Assembly (NCBI GenBank): GCA_000169355.1
Contig: AAXX01000001.1
Span: 868,001 to 932,000, forward strand
Direction: 5' to 3'
DNA: 64,000 nucleotides
Source of the DNA: Flavobacteria bacterium BAL38
GTDB lineage: Bacteria; Bacteroidota; Bacteroidia; Flavobacteriales; Flavobacteriaceae
This document shows, piece by piece, positions 53,713-62,576 of the stretch (positions are counted from its first letter, which is position 1; the number at the start of each line of letters is the position of its first letter). The notes under the pieces are model-generated. The model had not been told where the DNA came from and did no database searches. It saw only the letters and a program-made list of their open reading frames with translations. Position numbers and translations under genes: made by a program.

Positions 53713-54465
53713 TTGAATATAAACTCAAAAATCTATTTTGCTTCAGACCAACATTTTGGAGCACCTACTCCTGAATTGAGTTTCCCAAGGGAGCAAAAGT
53801 TCATCAATTGGTTAGACGAAGTAAAACATGATGCAGATGCCATTTTCTTACTCGGTGATTTATTTGATTTTTGGTTTGAATATAAAACCGTAGTACCAAA
53901 AGGTTTTGTAAGAGTTTTAGGAAAACTAGCAGAAATAAAAGATGCTGGAATTCCAATTTATTTTTTTGTTGGCAATCATGATTTATGGATGGGTGATTAT
54001 TTTCAAAAAGAACTCAATATTCCTGTATATCATGATAACCAAGAATTCACTTTTAATAACAAAACATTCTTAATTGGCCATGGAGATGGGAAAGGACCTG
54101 GTGATTTAGGCTATAAAAGAATGAAAAAAGTGTTTACTAATCCTTTTTCAAAGTGGTTATTTCGTTGGTTACATCCAGATATTGGTGTGAAATTAGCACA
54201 ATATTTATCGGTTAAGAATAAATTAATTTCTGGAGCTGAAGACGTTAAATTTCTTGGAGAAGAAAATGAATGGTTAGTACAATATGCTAAACGTAAATTA
54301 GAAACCAAATCTTATGACTTTTTTGTTTTTGGACACCGCCATTTACCAATGATAATAGATGTTTCTGAGAAATCAAAATACATTAATTTAGGCGATTGGA
54401 TCGGTTATTTTACCTATGGCGTTTTTGATGGCTTAACTTTTGAATTAAAAGAATATAAAAATTAA
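53713..54465 (+). CDS. lpxH: UDP-2,3-diacylglucosamine diphosphatase-like metallophosphoesterase
   Basis: 250 residues from TTG at 53713 (MNINSKIYFASDQHFGAPTP). No ATG occurs before residue about 105, and the GTG at 53683 lies upstream of the -7 element. Metal-site motifs are ASDQHFG (D-x-H), FLLGDLFDFWFEYK (GDxxD), FVGNHDLWM (GNHD), LIGHGDGKG, and VFGHRHLPM (GHxH). This set and the FDFWFEY segment are those of LpxH, which cleaves UDP-2,3-diacylglucosamine to lipid X in lipid A synthesis on the inner membrane. The gene ends 4 bp inside the convergent MFS gene. Confidence 0.87.
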   Translation: MNINSKIYFASDQHFGAPTPELSFPREQKFINWLDEVKHDADAIFLLGDLFDFWFEYKTVVPKGFVRVLGKLAEIKDAGIPIYFFVGNHDLWMGDYFQKELNIPVYHDNQEFTFNNKTFLIGHGDGKGPGDLGYKRMKKVFTNPFSKWLFRWLHPDIGVKLAQYLSVKNKLISGAEDVKFLGEENEWLVQYAKRKLETKSYDFFVFGHRHLPMIIDVSEKSKYINLGDWIGYFTYGVFDGLTFELKEYKN

Positions 54466-55730
54466 TCTTCTTTTTCTAAAGCTTCTACTTCTTTTTCTAA
54501 ATCTAACTTTCTAAAAGAGGGCGAAATAAATGCTGTTACAACCACAGTTCCAATTGTCATACAACCACCAAAAACCACAGCACGAACAACTCCCATTAAT
54601 TTTGCCGTAACACCACTCTCAAAAGCTCCTAATTCGTTTGAAGAACCCACAAAAATTGAATTTACGGAAGAAACTCTTCCACGCATATTGTCTGGTGTAT
54701 GCAATTGTAAAATTGTGTTACGAATAACAACCGAAACTCCATCAGCTACTCCACTTAAAAACAAAGCAAGTACAGAAATCCAAAATATTTCAGATAAACC
54801 AAAAACAATAATACATAGTCCAAATATAAAAATAGCAGTTAACAATTTAACTCCCGCATTTTTATTTAATGAAAAGTAAGCAGCTGCTAACATTGTAATG
54901 ATTGAACCAACTGCCGGAGCAGCGCGTAATACTCCAAAACCTTCAGAACCTACTTTTAAAATGTCCTGTGCAAAAATGGGCAATAAAGCCACAGCTCCAC
55001 CAAACAAAACGGCAAACATATCTAATGAAATAGCTCCTAAAATGGTTTTATTATTAAAAACAAACTTCACCCCTTCTATTAAACTTTGAAAGATTGGCTC
55101 TCCAATTTTTGGATTTAAAATAGGTTTTCTTGTAATTTGAGTTAACAACATTAGAGCAACTAATGTGCAAGCAAAAACCAAACACATAGACCAATGTACC
55201 CCCATAATTCCTATTGAAAAACCAGCAAGTGCGGGACCAAACATAGAAGCCAATTGCCACGTTGAACTACTCCAAGTAGCAGCATTTGGATAATTTTTCT
55301 TTGGTACAATTAAAGAAAGTAATGAAAAAACAGTTGGCCCAATAAAAGCCCGTACAAATCCTCCTAAAAAAACTAATGCATAAATAATCCATAAAATAGT
55401 TGACTTCGTTAGCGAGGAAACAACACTTGGAACAGTAACTAAAAAAAGACCTAAACTAATAACAGAAAACCCAATTAAGCATTTAACCAAAAGACTTTTC
55501 TTTTCATTTTGATCTACAATATGACCCGCAAATAGTGCCATTGAAATAGCAGGAATAATTTCCATTAAGCCAATAATCCCTAAAGAAAGTGGATTTTTAG
55601 TTAAACTATACACTTCCCATTCAATAATAACAAATTGCATCGACCATGCGAAAACTAATGCAAAACGCATTCCAAGAAAAATTCGAAATTCTTTAAAACG
55701 AAGCGCTGCGTAAGGATCTTTTTTAGCCAT
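54462..55730 (-). CDS. MFS transporter (EntS-like exporter class)
   Basis: 422 residues from the ATG at 55730 (MAKKDPYAALRFKEFRIFLG); an ATG 18 nt upstream is possible but less likely. About 10-12 membrane segments are seen. GHIVDQNEKKSLLVKCLIGF is the loop 2-3 motif of MFS carriers, and RGRVSSVNSIFVGSSNELGA is typical of the MFS_3/enterobactin exporter group. The substrate is unknown, and no siderophore genes are adjacent. The start overlaps the recJ end by 8 bp, so translation may be coupled; the 3' end overlaps lpxH tail to tail by 4 bp. Confidence 0.9.
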   Translation of the reverse strand: MAKKDPYAALRFKEFRIFLGMRFALVFAWSMQFVIIEWEVYSLTKNPLSLGIIGLMEIIPAISMALFAGHIVDQNEKKSLLVKCLIGFSVISLGLFLVTVPSVVSSLTKSTILWIIYALVFLGGFVRAFIGPTVFSLLSLIVPKKNYPNAATWSSSTWQLASMFGPALAGFSIGIMGVHWSMCLVFACTLVALMLLTQITRKPILNPKIGEPIFQSLIEGVKFVFNNKTILGAISLDMFAVLFGGAVALLPIFAQDILKVGSEGFGVLRAAPAVGSIITMLAAAYFSLNKNAGVKLLTAIFIFGLCIIVFGLSEIFWISVLALFLSGVADGVSVVIRNTILQLHTPDNMRGRVSSVNSIFVGSSNELGAFESGVTAKLMGVVRAVVFGGCMTIGTVVVTAFISPSFRKLDLEKEVEALEKED

Positions 55731-57453
55731 TTGAGGAACGAATATCACGTAATTGCAACTGCAAAGTTATTATATCTTTCCATTCATTTTCTTCCAAGGA
55801 GAAAATTGCATCGAATTTATTTTTGTTTGTAACAATATCTAATTTGTTGCCCAATCCAAAACCAATAGCACCAAAATTTTCCGAATTGCCTTGTTTTACA
55901 AATGCTTTCAAATGTTCGTTATCGGCACCTAAAGTTTTCGCATAACCAGAATCGGTTAATCCTTTCGCTAAAAATAAAGGCGTCATGTTTTCAGGACCAA
56001 AAGGTTCAAACTGTTTCAATACTCGCATTAATTTTGGATGAATTTCCGATAAATCGATTTCTGCATCGTAAGCAATTTCAGGCATTAACAAATCGGGGTG
56101 AATAGTTTCTTGAACTACTTTTTCGAAGGCATTTTTGAAATTATCGTAATTTTCTTCTTTTAGCGTCATTCCGGCAGCATACATGTGACCGCCGAATTGC
56201 TCCAAATGTTCGGCACAAGCTTCCAATGCATTATACACATCAAAATCTTTTACAGAACGAGCCGAAGCGGCCAATTTATCTCCGCTTTTTGTAAAAACAA
56301 TCGTTGGGCGATAATAATTTTCTACCAATCGAGAAGCCACAATACCAATAACGCCTTTGTGCCAATTTTCTTGATAAACAACGGTTGAAAATCGATTTTG
56401 TTCATTATTTTCTTCTATTTGAAGTAAAGCTTCTTTCGTAATTTGTTTGTCTAATTCTTTTCTATCCGAATTATGCTGTTCGATTTCAGAAGCAAATTGT
56501 TCCGCTTGTTCCAAATCATATTCGGTTAATAAAGCAACGGCTTCGTTTCCGTGTTTTATTCTTCCTGCAGCATTAATTCTTGGTGCGACAATAAAAACAA
56601 CATCAGTAATCGTTAAGACTTTCTTAGCTTCGCTCCGTTCGCCGTTGGCTCGGGTCTTTACATTTTGAACCAAAGCCTTAATTCCAGGACGCGGATTCGA
56701 ATTAATCACTTCCAAACCAAATTTCGCCAACACCCGATTTTCACCAGTAATCGGAACAATATCAGCGGCAATGGCTGTTGCAACCAAATCTAAATATAAG
56801 ACCAAATCAGCAATCGTTTGGTTTCTGTTTTCGGCTAATGCTTGAACTAACTTAAAACCAACTCCACAACCACATAATTCGTCATACGGATACGAACAAT
56901 CGTCTCGTTTTGGGTCTAAAACAGCAATAGCATCTGGGAGAACTGGTCCAGGTCGATGGTGGTCGCAAATAATGAAATCAATATTTTTTGCTTTGGCATA
57001 ATTTACGTGATCTATCGACTTAATTCCGCAATCCAATGCAATAATTAAAGAAATATCGTTGTCTTCGGCATAATCAATTCCCATATAAGAAATACCGTAA
57101 CCTTCTGCATATCGATCTGGAATATACGTTGCAACATTTGGATAAAAACTACGTAAATAACTCGAAACTAAAGAAACAGCAGTTGTTCCGTCTACATCAT
57201 AATCGCCAAAAACTAATATATTTTCGTTATTTGAAATAGCTTTTTCAATTCGCACCACAGCTTTGTCCATATCTTTCATCAGATACGGATTGTGCAAATC
57301 GGCTAAAGTGGGACGGAAAAATGTTTTGGCTTGTTCAAAGGTTTCAACACCTCGTTGAACTAATAAAGTGGCAATAATTTCGTCAACTTGAAGAGCGCTC
57401 TGAATGGCTTGTACTTTTTCTTGATTTGGCTTAGATTTTAGATTCCAACGCAT
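55723..57453 (-). CDS. recJ: Single-stranded-DNA-specific exonuclease RecJ
   Basis: 576 residues. DHH phosphoesterase motifs are VFGDYDVDGTTAVSLVSSYL (motif I), IIALDCGIKS (motif II), FIICDHHRPGP (motif III, DHH) and a later AIAADIVPITGENR. The DHHA1 part has APRINAAGRIKHGNEAVALL and the OB-like end includes HMYAAGMTLKEENYDNF. RecJ degrades single-stranded DNA 5' to 3' in recombination and mismatch repair. It overlaps the MFS gene and has a 150-bp upstream region shared with adenine deaminase. Confidence 0.95.
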   Translation of the reverse strand: MRWNLKSKPNQEKVQAIQSALQVDEIIATLLVQRGVETFEQAKTFFRPTLADLHNPYLMKDMDKAVVRIEKAISNNENILVFGDYDVDGTTAVSLVSSYLRSFYPNVATYIPDRYAEGYGISYMGIDYAEDNDISLIIALDCGIKSIDHVNYAKAKNIDFIICDHHRPGPVLPDAIAVLDPKRDDCSYPYDELCGCGVGFKLVQALAENRNQTIADLVLYLDLVATAIAADIVPITGENRVLAKFGLEVINSNPRPGIKALVQNVKTRANGERSEAKKVLTITDVVFIVAPRINAAGRIKHGNEAVALLTEYDLEQAEQFASEIEQHNSDRKELDKQITKEALLQIEENNEQNRFSTVVYQENWHKGVIGIVASRLVENYYRPTIVFTKSGDKLAASARSVKDFDVYNALEACAEHLEQFGGHMYAAGMTLKEENYDNFKNAFEKVVQETIHPDLLMPEIAYDAEIDLSEIHPKLMRVLKQFEPFGPENMTPLFLAKGLTDSGYAKTLGADNEHLKAFVKQGNSENFGAIGFGLGNKLDIVTNKNKFDAIFSLEENEWKDIITLQLQLRDIRSSNG

Positions 57454-57569
57454 AGTTTAATTATGAATTAAAAATTTTGAATTATTTTGAATGGCATAAA
57501 TGAATTACAAATGTATATAGAAAAACTGAAATAATAAATTGGGAGTCAAAAGTTCCATTATTTTTTAAC

Positions 57570-57577
57570 TATTTTTG
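57570..57577 (+). promoter_or_regulatory. -7 element for adenine deaminase
   Basis: TATTTTTG matches TAnnTTTG, 26 bp before the ATG. Confidence 0.45.
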
Positions 57578-57603
57578 AAAAACATTACTTTAAATAAATA
57601 AAG

Positions 57604-59226
57604 ATGCAAATTCAAGGACAAATTGTCGACATCCTAAATAAAAGAATCTACTCGGGTGAAGTAACTATTGAAAACGGAAAAATAAAATCCATTATTGAAA
57701 AAGAACATGCAGAAAAAGTATTTATTCTTCCGGGTTTTATCGATTCTCATATTCATATAGAAAGTTCTATGCTTGTACCTTCTGAATTTGCAAAAATCGC
57801 AGTTTTACATGGAACCGTTGGTACAATTTCTGACCCTCATGAAATTGCAAATGTATTAGGAAAAGAAGGTGTTTACTACATGATAGAAAATGGTAAAAAA
57901 GTACCACTAAAATTTCATTTTGGCGCGCCATCTTGTGTTCCTGCAACTTCCTTTGAAACAGCTGGAGCTATAATAGATTCTGAAGGAATTAAGGAGTTAC
58001 TAGCTTCTCCAGATATTTATTATTTAGCCGAAATGATGAATTATCCGGGTGTTTTATTTGATGATGCAGAAGTGATAAAAAAAATAGAATGGGCAAAGCA
58101 TTTTAATAAACCTGTTGATGGGCACGCTCCAGGCTTAAGAGGTGAACCTATAAAAAAATACATTTCAGCAGGAATTACAACAGATCATGAATGCTTTACG
58201 TATGAGGAAGCTGCTGAAAAACTATCTCTTGGAATGAAAGTCATTATTCGTGAAGGAAGTGCAGCAAAAAACTTTGAAGCTTTAATTGATTTACTTCCTG
58301 AACATTACGAAAATATGATGTTTTGTTCAGACGATAAACATCCAGATGACTTAATAATTGGACATATTAATACTCTTTGCGCCAGAGCAGTTGCAAAAGG
58401 AATCGATTTGTTTAAAGTTTTACAAGCAGCATGTATAAATCCGGTACATCATTACAAAATGAATGTTGGTTTGTTGCAACAGAACGATTATGCTGATTTT
58501 ATAGTAGTTGAAGATTTAGTTAATTTTAAAGTTAGTAAAACATTTATAAATGGTGAATTAGTTGCTGAAAATGGTATTTCAAATGTTAAACATGTTCCAT
58601 TTGACAGGCCAAATAATTTCAATATCACAACAAAAACCATTTCAGATTTTGAAATTGAAAGCACAGCCTCAAAAATTAGAGTAATTGAAGCGCTAGAAGG
58701 TCAATTGATTACGAATGAATTACATCATGCATCACTCATCAAAAACGGGAAACTTGTTTCTGATACAAATAATGATGTTTTAAAAATGGCCGTTGTAAAT
58801 AGATACCAAAATGCAATACCAGCAATTGCCTTTATAAAGAATTTTGGGTTAAAAAAAGGTGCTATTGCAAGTTCAGTGGCACACGATTGTCATAATATTG
58901 TAGTAGTAGGAACTTCTGACGAAGAAATTTGCAGAGCTGTTAATTTACTAATTGATAACAAAGGTGGCATTTGTGCTGTAAATGGTTCTGAAGAAAAAGT
59001 TTTATCGTTACCAGTTGCAGGAATTATGAGTGCAAAAGACGGATGGGAAACTGGAAAATTGTATCAGGAAATTGACAAAACAGCAAAAGAACTAGGAAGC
59101 AAATTAAAAGCACCATTTATGACGCTTTCTTTTATGGCTTTATTGGTTATTCCTGATTTAAAACTTTCTGACAAAGGATTATTTAGCGGAAATAGTTTCT
59201 CGTTTGTAGATTTAGATGTGGAATAA
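57604..59226 (+). CDS. ade: Adenine deaminase
   Basis: 540 residues. The amidohydrolase core has [13 protein letters not shown] (HxH metal site), [27 protein letters not shown] and [14 protein letters not shown], and the catalytic segment [12 protein letters not shown]. The C-terminal Ade domain includes [20 protein letters not shown] and [20 protein letters not shown]. It converts adenine to hypoxanthine for purine salvage. It is monocistronic with its own -7 element. This Bacillus-type (AdeC) form is unrelated to adenosine deaminase. Confidence 0.94.
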   Translation: MQIQGQIVDILNKRIYSGEVTIENGKIKSIIEKEHAEKVFILPGFIDSHIHIESSMLVPSEFAKIAVLHGTVGTISDPHEIANVLGKEGVYYMIENGKKVPLKFHFGAPSCVPATSFETAGAIIDSEGIKELLASPDIYYLAEMMNYPGVLFDDAEVIKKIEWAKHFNKPVDGHAPGLRGEPIKKYISAGITTDHECFTYEEAAEKLSLGMKVIIREGSAAKNFEALIDLLPEHYENMMFCSDDKHPDDLIIGHINTLCARAVAKGIDLFKVLQAACINPVHHYKMNVGLLQQNDYADFIVVEDLVNFKVSKTFINGELVAENGISNVKHVPFDRPNNFNITTKTISDFEIESTASKIRVIEALEGQLITNELHHASLIKNGKLVSDTNNDVLKMAVVNRYQNAIPAIAFIKNFGLKKGAIASSVAHDCHNIVVVGTSDEEICRAVNLLIDNKGGICAVNGSEEKVLSLPVAGIMSAKDGWETGKLYQEIDKTAKELGSKLKAPFMTLSFMALLVIPDLKLSDKGLFSGNSFSFVDLDVE

Positions 59227-59319
59227 CTTTCACCTTATAATTTATTAATTTCGAACAAAAGATTGAATACATCTCATTGAAAATTATGTGATTTCTACTT
59301 GCATCGAAAGAACAAACAA

Positions 59320-59745
59320 CTACAACTTATGATAAAAAATCGCTACCTCAACTTTTGCAAATTGACGGAACATTTCCATTACACCACAATATTTATCTAC
59401 CGATAAATTCACCGCTTTTTCTAGCTTTTTCTCGTCTAAATTGCTGCCGTAAAAATGGTAATCTACTTTTACTGTGTGATAGGTTTTGGGATGTTCCTCG
59501 GTTAATTCACCTGAAGTTTCTATTTTGAAATCAGTTACTTCTAATTTCATTTTTTCGATTAAAGAAACTACGTCTAAACCGGTACAACCTGCTAAAGCCG
59601 ATAACATCAACGCTTTTGGACGCAAGCCTTTTCCTTCACCTCCGTTTTCTGGTCCGGCATCAATTGAAATGACATCATCACTTGGGTTAGTAGACTCAAA
59701 TTGCATGTTACCTTTCCAGGTGGTAGTTATGTTGTGTGTTTCCAT
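59320..59745 (-). CDS. OsmC family protein
   Basis: 141 residues. The two OsmC peroxidase-type Cys residues are visible: ALAGCTGLDVVSLIEKMKL in the middle and DKYCGVMEMFRQFAKV near the end. PENGGEGKGLRPKALMLSAL is the usual preceding motif. OsmC/Ohr proteins reduce organic hydroperoxides as homodimers; this copy resembles the YhfA/OsmC subgroup, whose role is less defined. It is the third gene of a tight minus-strand run (rsmI, PLDc_N protein, OsmC). Confidence 0.88.
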   Translation of the reverse strand: METHNITTTWKGNMQFESTNPSDDVISIDAGPENGGEGKGLRPKALMLSALAGCTGLDVVSLIEKMKLEVTDFKIETSGELTEEHPKTYHTVKVDYHFYGSNLDEKKLEKAVNLSVDKYCGVMEMFRQFAKVEVAIFYHKL

Positions 59746-59748
59746 GGT

Positions 59749-59970
59749 TTAATCTAAAATTAATCGTTTCCTTCTTCCAATAAAAAAATATAAAAAAGAA
59801 CCTATAATTGGAAGAAAAAGCAATACTAAAATCCAAATAAATTTATCATTACCGGCAAATGAATTTCTTAAAACATCAACCATACAAAATATCCAAAAGA
59901 TTATATTTAAAACTAAAAATACTTGCCAAATAAGTAATCCGAATGAACCGTTATTAATTAAAAATTCCAT
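59749..59970 (-). CDS. PLDc_N domain small membrane protein, 73 residues
   Basis: Two membrane helices (LLIWQVFLVLNIIFWIFCMV and FIWILVLLFLPIIGSFLYFF) enclose the PLDc_N signature DVLRNSFAGNDKFIWI and end in FIGRRKRLILD. The domain is the membrane-anchor part of cardiolipin synthases, here standing alone. It lies 3 bp before OsmC and 15 bp after rsmI. The function of stand-alone copies is unknown. Confidence 0.82.
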   Translation of the reverse strand: MEFLINNGSFGLLIWQVFLVLNIIFWIFCMVDVLRNSFAGNDKFIWILVLLFLPIIGSFLYFFIGRRKRLILD

Positions 59971-59985
59971 AATATATTAAGTTTT

Positions 59986-60663
59986 TTACTTTAAACTCTT
60001 CCCACCCACAACCACAACAATCTCACCTTTAGCAGGTTTTGCTTCAAAGTGTTTTAATACTTCTTCGGCAGTTCCTCTTACGGTTTCTTCGTGTAATTTG
60101 GATAATTCTCGGGAAACAGAAACGGGTCTGTCGCCTCCGAAATATTGTGCAAATTCGGCTAAGGTTTTATTTAATTTATGTGGCGATACATAGAAAATCA
60201 TCGTACGATATTCTTCTTGTAAAGCTAAAAATCGGGTTTGTCTTCCTTTTTTATCGGGTAAAAACCCTTCGAACACGAATTTATCATTGGGCAAACCACT
60301 ATTTACCAAAGCAGGTACAAAAGCAGTTGCTCCAGGCAAACATTCTACTGCTACTCCATTTTCTACACAAGCACGCGTAAGCAAAAATCCAGGATCTGAA
60401 ATGGCTGGTGTTCCTGCATCGCTAATTAAAGCAATGGTTTCACCTGCTTGTAATCGCTTGACCAAATTTTCAACGGTTTTGTGTTCGTTGTGCATGTGGT
60501 GGCTGTGCATGTGTGTAGCAATTTCGAAGTGTTTTAGCAATTTTCCGCTGGTACGCGTATCTTCTGCTAAAATTAAATCGACTTCTTTTAGTACTTTAAT
60601 AGCACGAAAAGTCATGTCTTCTAAATTGCCAATTGGCGTAGGAACGATATATAATTTACTCAT
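59986..60663 (-). CDS. rsmI: 16S rRNA (cytidine(1402)-2'-O)-methyltransferase
   Basis: 225 residues. MSKLYIVPTPIGNLEDMTFR, LILAEDTRTSGKLLKHF, ALISDAGTPAISDPGFLLTR and CLPGATAFVPALVNSGLPND are the tetrapyrrole-methylase-fold motifs of RsmI, and the C-terminal segment ELSKLHEETVRGTAEEVL is also conserved. It methylates the 2'-OH of C1402 in the decoding centre. It is slightly short (E. coli about 286) because the C-terminal extension is missing, as is usual in this phylum. Confidence 0.94.
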   Translation of the reverse strand: MSKLYIVPTPIGNLEDMTFRAIKVLKEVDLILAEDTRTSGKLLKHFEIATHMHSHHMHNEHKTVENLVKRLQAGETIALISDAGTPAISDPGFLLTRACVENGVAVECLPGATAFVPALVNSGLPNDKFVFEGFLPDKKGRQTRFLALQEEYRTMIFYVSPHKLNKTLAEFAQYFGGDRPVSVSRELSKLHEETVRGTAEEVLKHFEAKPAKGEIVVVVGGKSLK

Positions 60664-60691
60664 TTAAAACAGGTTGAATTTAACTGGATTT

Positions 60692-60824
60692 TTTAAACAC
60701 ATAGGCACATAGTAATATTTGTATTTTGAAAAGAATAATATAGAAAATAAATTTTCTTCACATTAGCTATACGTGCTAAACAAAACTCAAACAATAAGAA
60801 AACCTATGTTTCTATGTGGTTAAA
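60692..60824. repeat. MITE-like palindromic element, copy 2 (upstream of rsmI)
   Basis: 133 bp with left arm TTTAAACACATAGGCACATA and right arm CTATGTTTCTATGTGGTTAA. Its left arm is the reverse complement of the right arm of copy 1 (24682-24823), and vice versa, so the two copies are in opposite orientation. The interior is only weakly similar. Confidence 0.75.
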
Positions 60825-60831
60825 TTAAAAA

Positions 60832-60903
60832 CACGAATTTCACGAATTAGCACGAATTCACCAATAAGGAATCTGCGACTAAAAACTGAGACTGCGACTA
60901 AAA
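60832..60903. repeat. Clustered short direct repeats downstream of the acidic protein gene
   Basis: CACGAATT occurs three times (60832, 60841, 60851). CTGCGACTAAAA then occurs twice (60873-60884 and 60892-60903). They fill the space between the palindromic element and the stop at 60905. They look like fragments of further dispersed repeat families. Confidence 0.75.
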
Positions 60904-60904
60904 T

Positions 60905-61840
60905 TTAACTAAATTTTTTCTCCACAATTTCCATGAATCGTGCTTCAAATTCTTCATTTCCTTCCCAATTGTTATAATCGGGTTTTACAAAATCTTGCAC
61001 AAAAGAACGAGCTTCGTCAAAACTATCAAAAGTATTTAATTGCGAAATTACTCGGTTAAAATCATCCGAACTTCCAGCAAATAGTTTTTTCTCAAATCCA
61101 ATTCGGTCATTCAAACCAAAAGAAATGGTTTTATTTAATCTATCGTTTAACGATGAAATTTTATCTTCTTTTTGTACTTTTTCAAAAGTAGTTTTTACTT
61201 CAACTTCTAAAGGAGCTATGGTTTCAGCCGCAACTGGTTCTGATTGAATTTCTACTTTAATTTCTTCTGTAACAGGTTCAACAGCTTCAAAAAATGTCTC
61301 AGATGCTTTTTCAACTTCAACTGGAACGTCTTCTACTTTTACAAAATCTAATTCCGTATAATCATGAACTAGCATGTCTTCAAAAGAAATTTGCTTCGCC
61401 TGAGTTCCAATAACTCCAGATTCTGGTTCAGATGGAATTTCAGATTTTATTTCTTCAACTTTTTCTTCAACAACGGGTGTTATTTCTTCCTCATCATCCT
61501 CAACTACTAATTCGGCAACAATTACTTTCTCAACTTCAATAGGCGCTTCAAAAACTTGAGCATCAATCTCAACCTCATTCTCAACTTCGTTTTTTTCTAC
61601 CACAACATCAATTGGAGCGTTAAAAACTTCTGTTGGTTTTCCTTCTAATTTTACTTCTAAAACCTCTTGCGAAATTTCATTTTTTACCAATTCGAAATTT
61701 TCTTCATAGAAACGTAAAATAGTCAATTGATCATACAAGTTTTTAGCTTCTTGTTGCAATTGAAGTGTTTCAGAATGGTTTTTAAGCTTTAAAATTCGGT
61801 GCGCAATACTGATTAATTCAGCTGATATTCTTTTCTTCAT
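60905..61840 (-). CDS. Unknown 311-residue protein with acidic low-complexity middle
   Basis: Three parts are visible. Residues 1-60 are helical and basic (MKKRISAELISIAHRILKLK). Residues about 65-215 are Glu/Val-rich and almost certainly disordered (VVEDDEEEITPVVEEKVEEI). Residues about 225-311 form a compact C-terminal domain (SSLNDRLNKTISFGLNDRIG, FDSFDEARSFVQDFVKPDYN, EEFEARFMEIVEKKF). No signal peptide or membrane segment is present. From memory, proteins ending in this domain are annotated as hypothetical in Flavobacteriia. It is divergent from tdk. Function unknown. Confidence 0.78.
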   Translation of the reverse strand: MKKRISAELISIAHRILKLKNHSETLQLQQEAKNLYDQLTILRFYEENFELVKNEISQEVLEVKLEGKPTEVFNAPIDVVVEKNEVENEVEIDAQVFEAPIEVEKVIVAELVVEDDEEEITPVVEEKVEEIKSEIPSEPESGVIGTQAKQISFEDMLVHDYTELDFVKVEDVPVEVEKASETFFEAVEPVTEEIKVEIQSEPVAAETIAPLEVEVKTTFEKVQKEDKISSLNDRLNKTISFGLNDRIGFEKKLFAGSSDDFNRVISQLNTFDSFDEARSFVQDFVKPDYNNWEGNEEFEARFMEIVEKKFS

Positions 61841-61882
61841 AACTTTGGTGCGTGTAGTTAAATATATCGTTGGTTTTTTACT

Positions 61883-61890
61883 ATTTTTGT
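61883..61890 (+). promoter_or_regulatory. -7 element for tdk
   Basis: TATTTTTG matches TAnnTTTG about 53 bp before the ATG at 61943 and leaves a leader of about 45 nt. Confidence 0.45.
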
Positions 61891-61942
61891 TTTGCTTACA
61901 AATGTAGCAGAAAATAATTTTTTAACGTACGAAAGATACAAA

Positions 61943-62575
61943 ATGTTTCTCGAAAATACCGTAAATCAACAAGAACAATTTGGCTGGATAGAAGTAATTT
62001 GTGGCTCTATGTTTTCTGGTAAAACTGAAGAATTGATTCGCCGATTAAAGCGCGCTCAATTTGCTAAACAAAAAGTCGAAATCTTTAAACCGGCTGTAGA
62101 CACGAGATACCATGACGAAATGGTAGTTTCTCACGATTCCAATGAAATTCGTTCTACACCAGTTCCTGTTGCTGAAAATATTCGAATTTTAGCACAAGGT
62201 TGCGATGTAGTGGGCATAGATGAAGCGCAATTTTTTGACGAAGAAATTGTTGCCGTTTGTAATGATTTAGCCAATTCGGGAATTCGAGTAATTGTTGCTG
62301 GTTTGGATATGGATTTTAAAGGAAATCCGTTCGGACCAATGCCAGCGCTTATGGCTACAGCTGAATATGTTACCAAAGTTCACGCGGTTTGTACACGCAC
62401 TGGAAATTTAGCGCATTATAGTTTTAGAAAATCTGATGACAAAAGATTGGTTATGCTTGGTGAAACTGAAGAATACGAACCATTAAGCCGTGCAGCCTAT
62501 TTTAAAGCAATACGCGAAAACATGGAAGTGAAAGATGTTGAAATTTTAAACAAGCAAAAAGACAATAACACATAA
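61943..62575 (+). CDS. tdk: Thymidine kinase (TK1 type)
   Basis: 210 residues from the ATG at 61943 ([20 protein letters not shown]); the frame is open further upstream, but that tail has no family match. The P-loop is [19 protein letters not shown]; the Walker B-like segment is [15 protein letters not shown] with the catalytic Glu; the lasso region holds [16 protein letters not shown]. The zinc lasso of TK1 enzymes normally has two CxxC-type Cys pairs; here only one Cys ([16 protein letters not shown]) remains, so the zinc site appears lost. It phosphorylates thymidine for salvage. murF-alr starts one base after its stop. Confidence 0.93.
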   Translation: MFLENTVNQQEQFGWIEVICGSMFSGKTEELIRRLKRAQFAKQKVEIFKPAVDTRYHDEMVVSHDSNEIRSTPVPVAENIRILAQGCDVVGIDEAQFFDEEIVAVCNDLANSGIRVIVAGLDMDFKGNPFGPMPALMATAEYVTKVHAVCTRTGNLAHYSFRKSDDKRLVMLGETEEYEPLSRAAYFKAIRENMEVKDVEILNKQKDNNT

Positions 62576-62576
62576 A

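Noticed and set aside
60287..60667. Plus-strand open frame of 126 codons
   Set aside because: It lies wholly antisense to rsmI, whose protein motifs are unmistakable; the shadow frame has no family-like composition.
60832..60903. CRISPR-like array from repeated words
   Set aside because: Units are 8 and 12 bp with almost no spacer, and no cas genes occur in the window.
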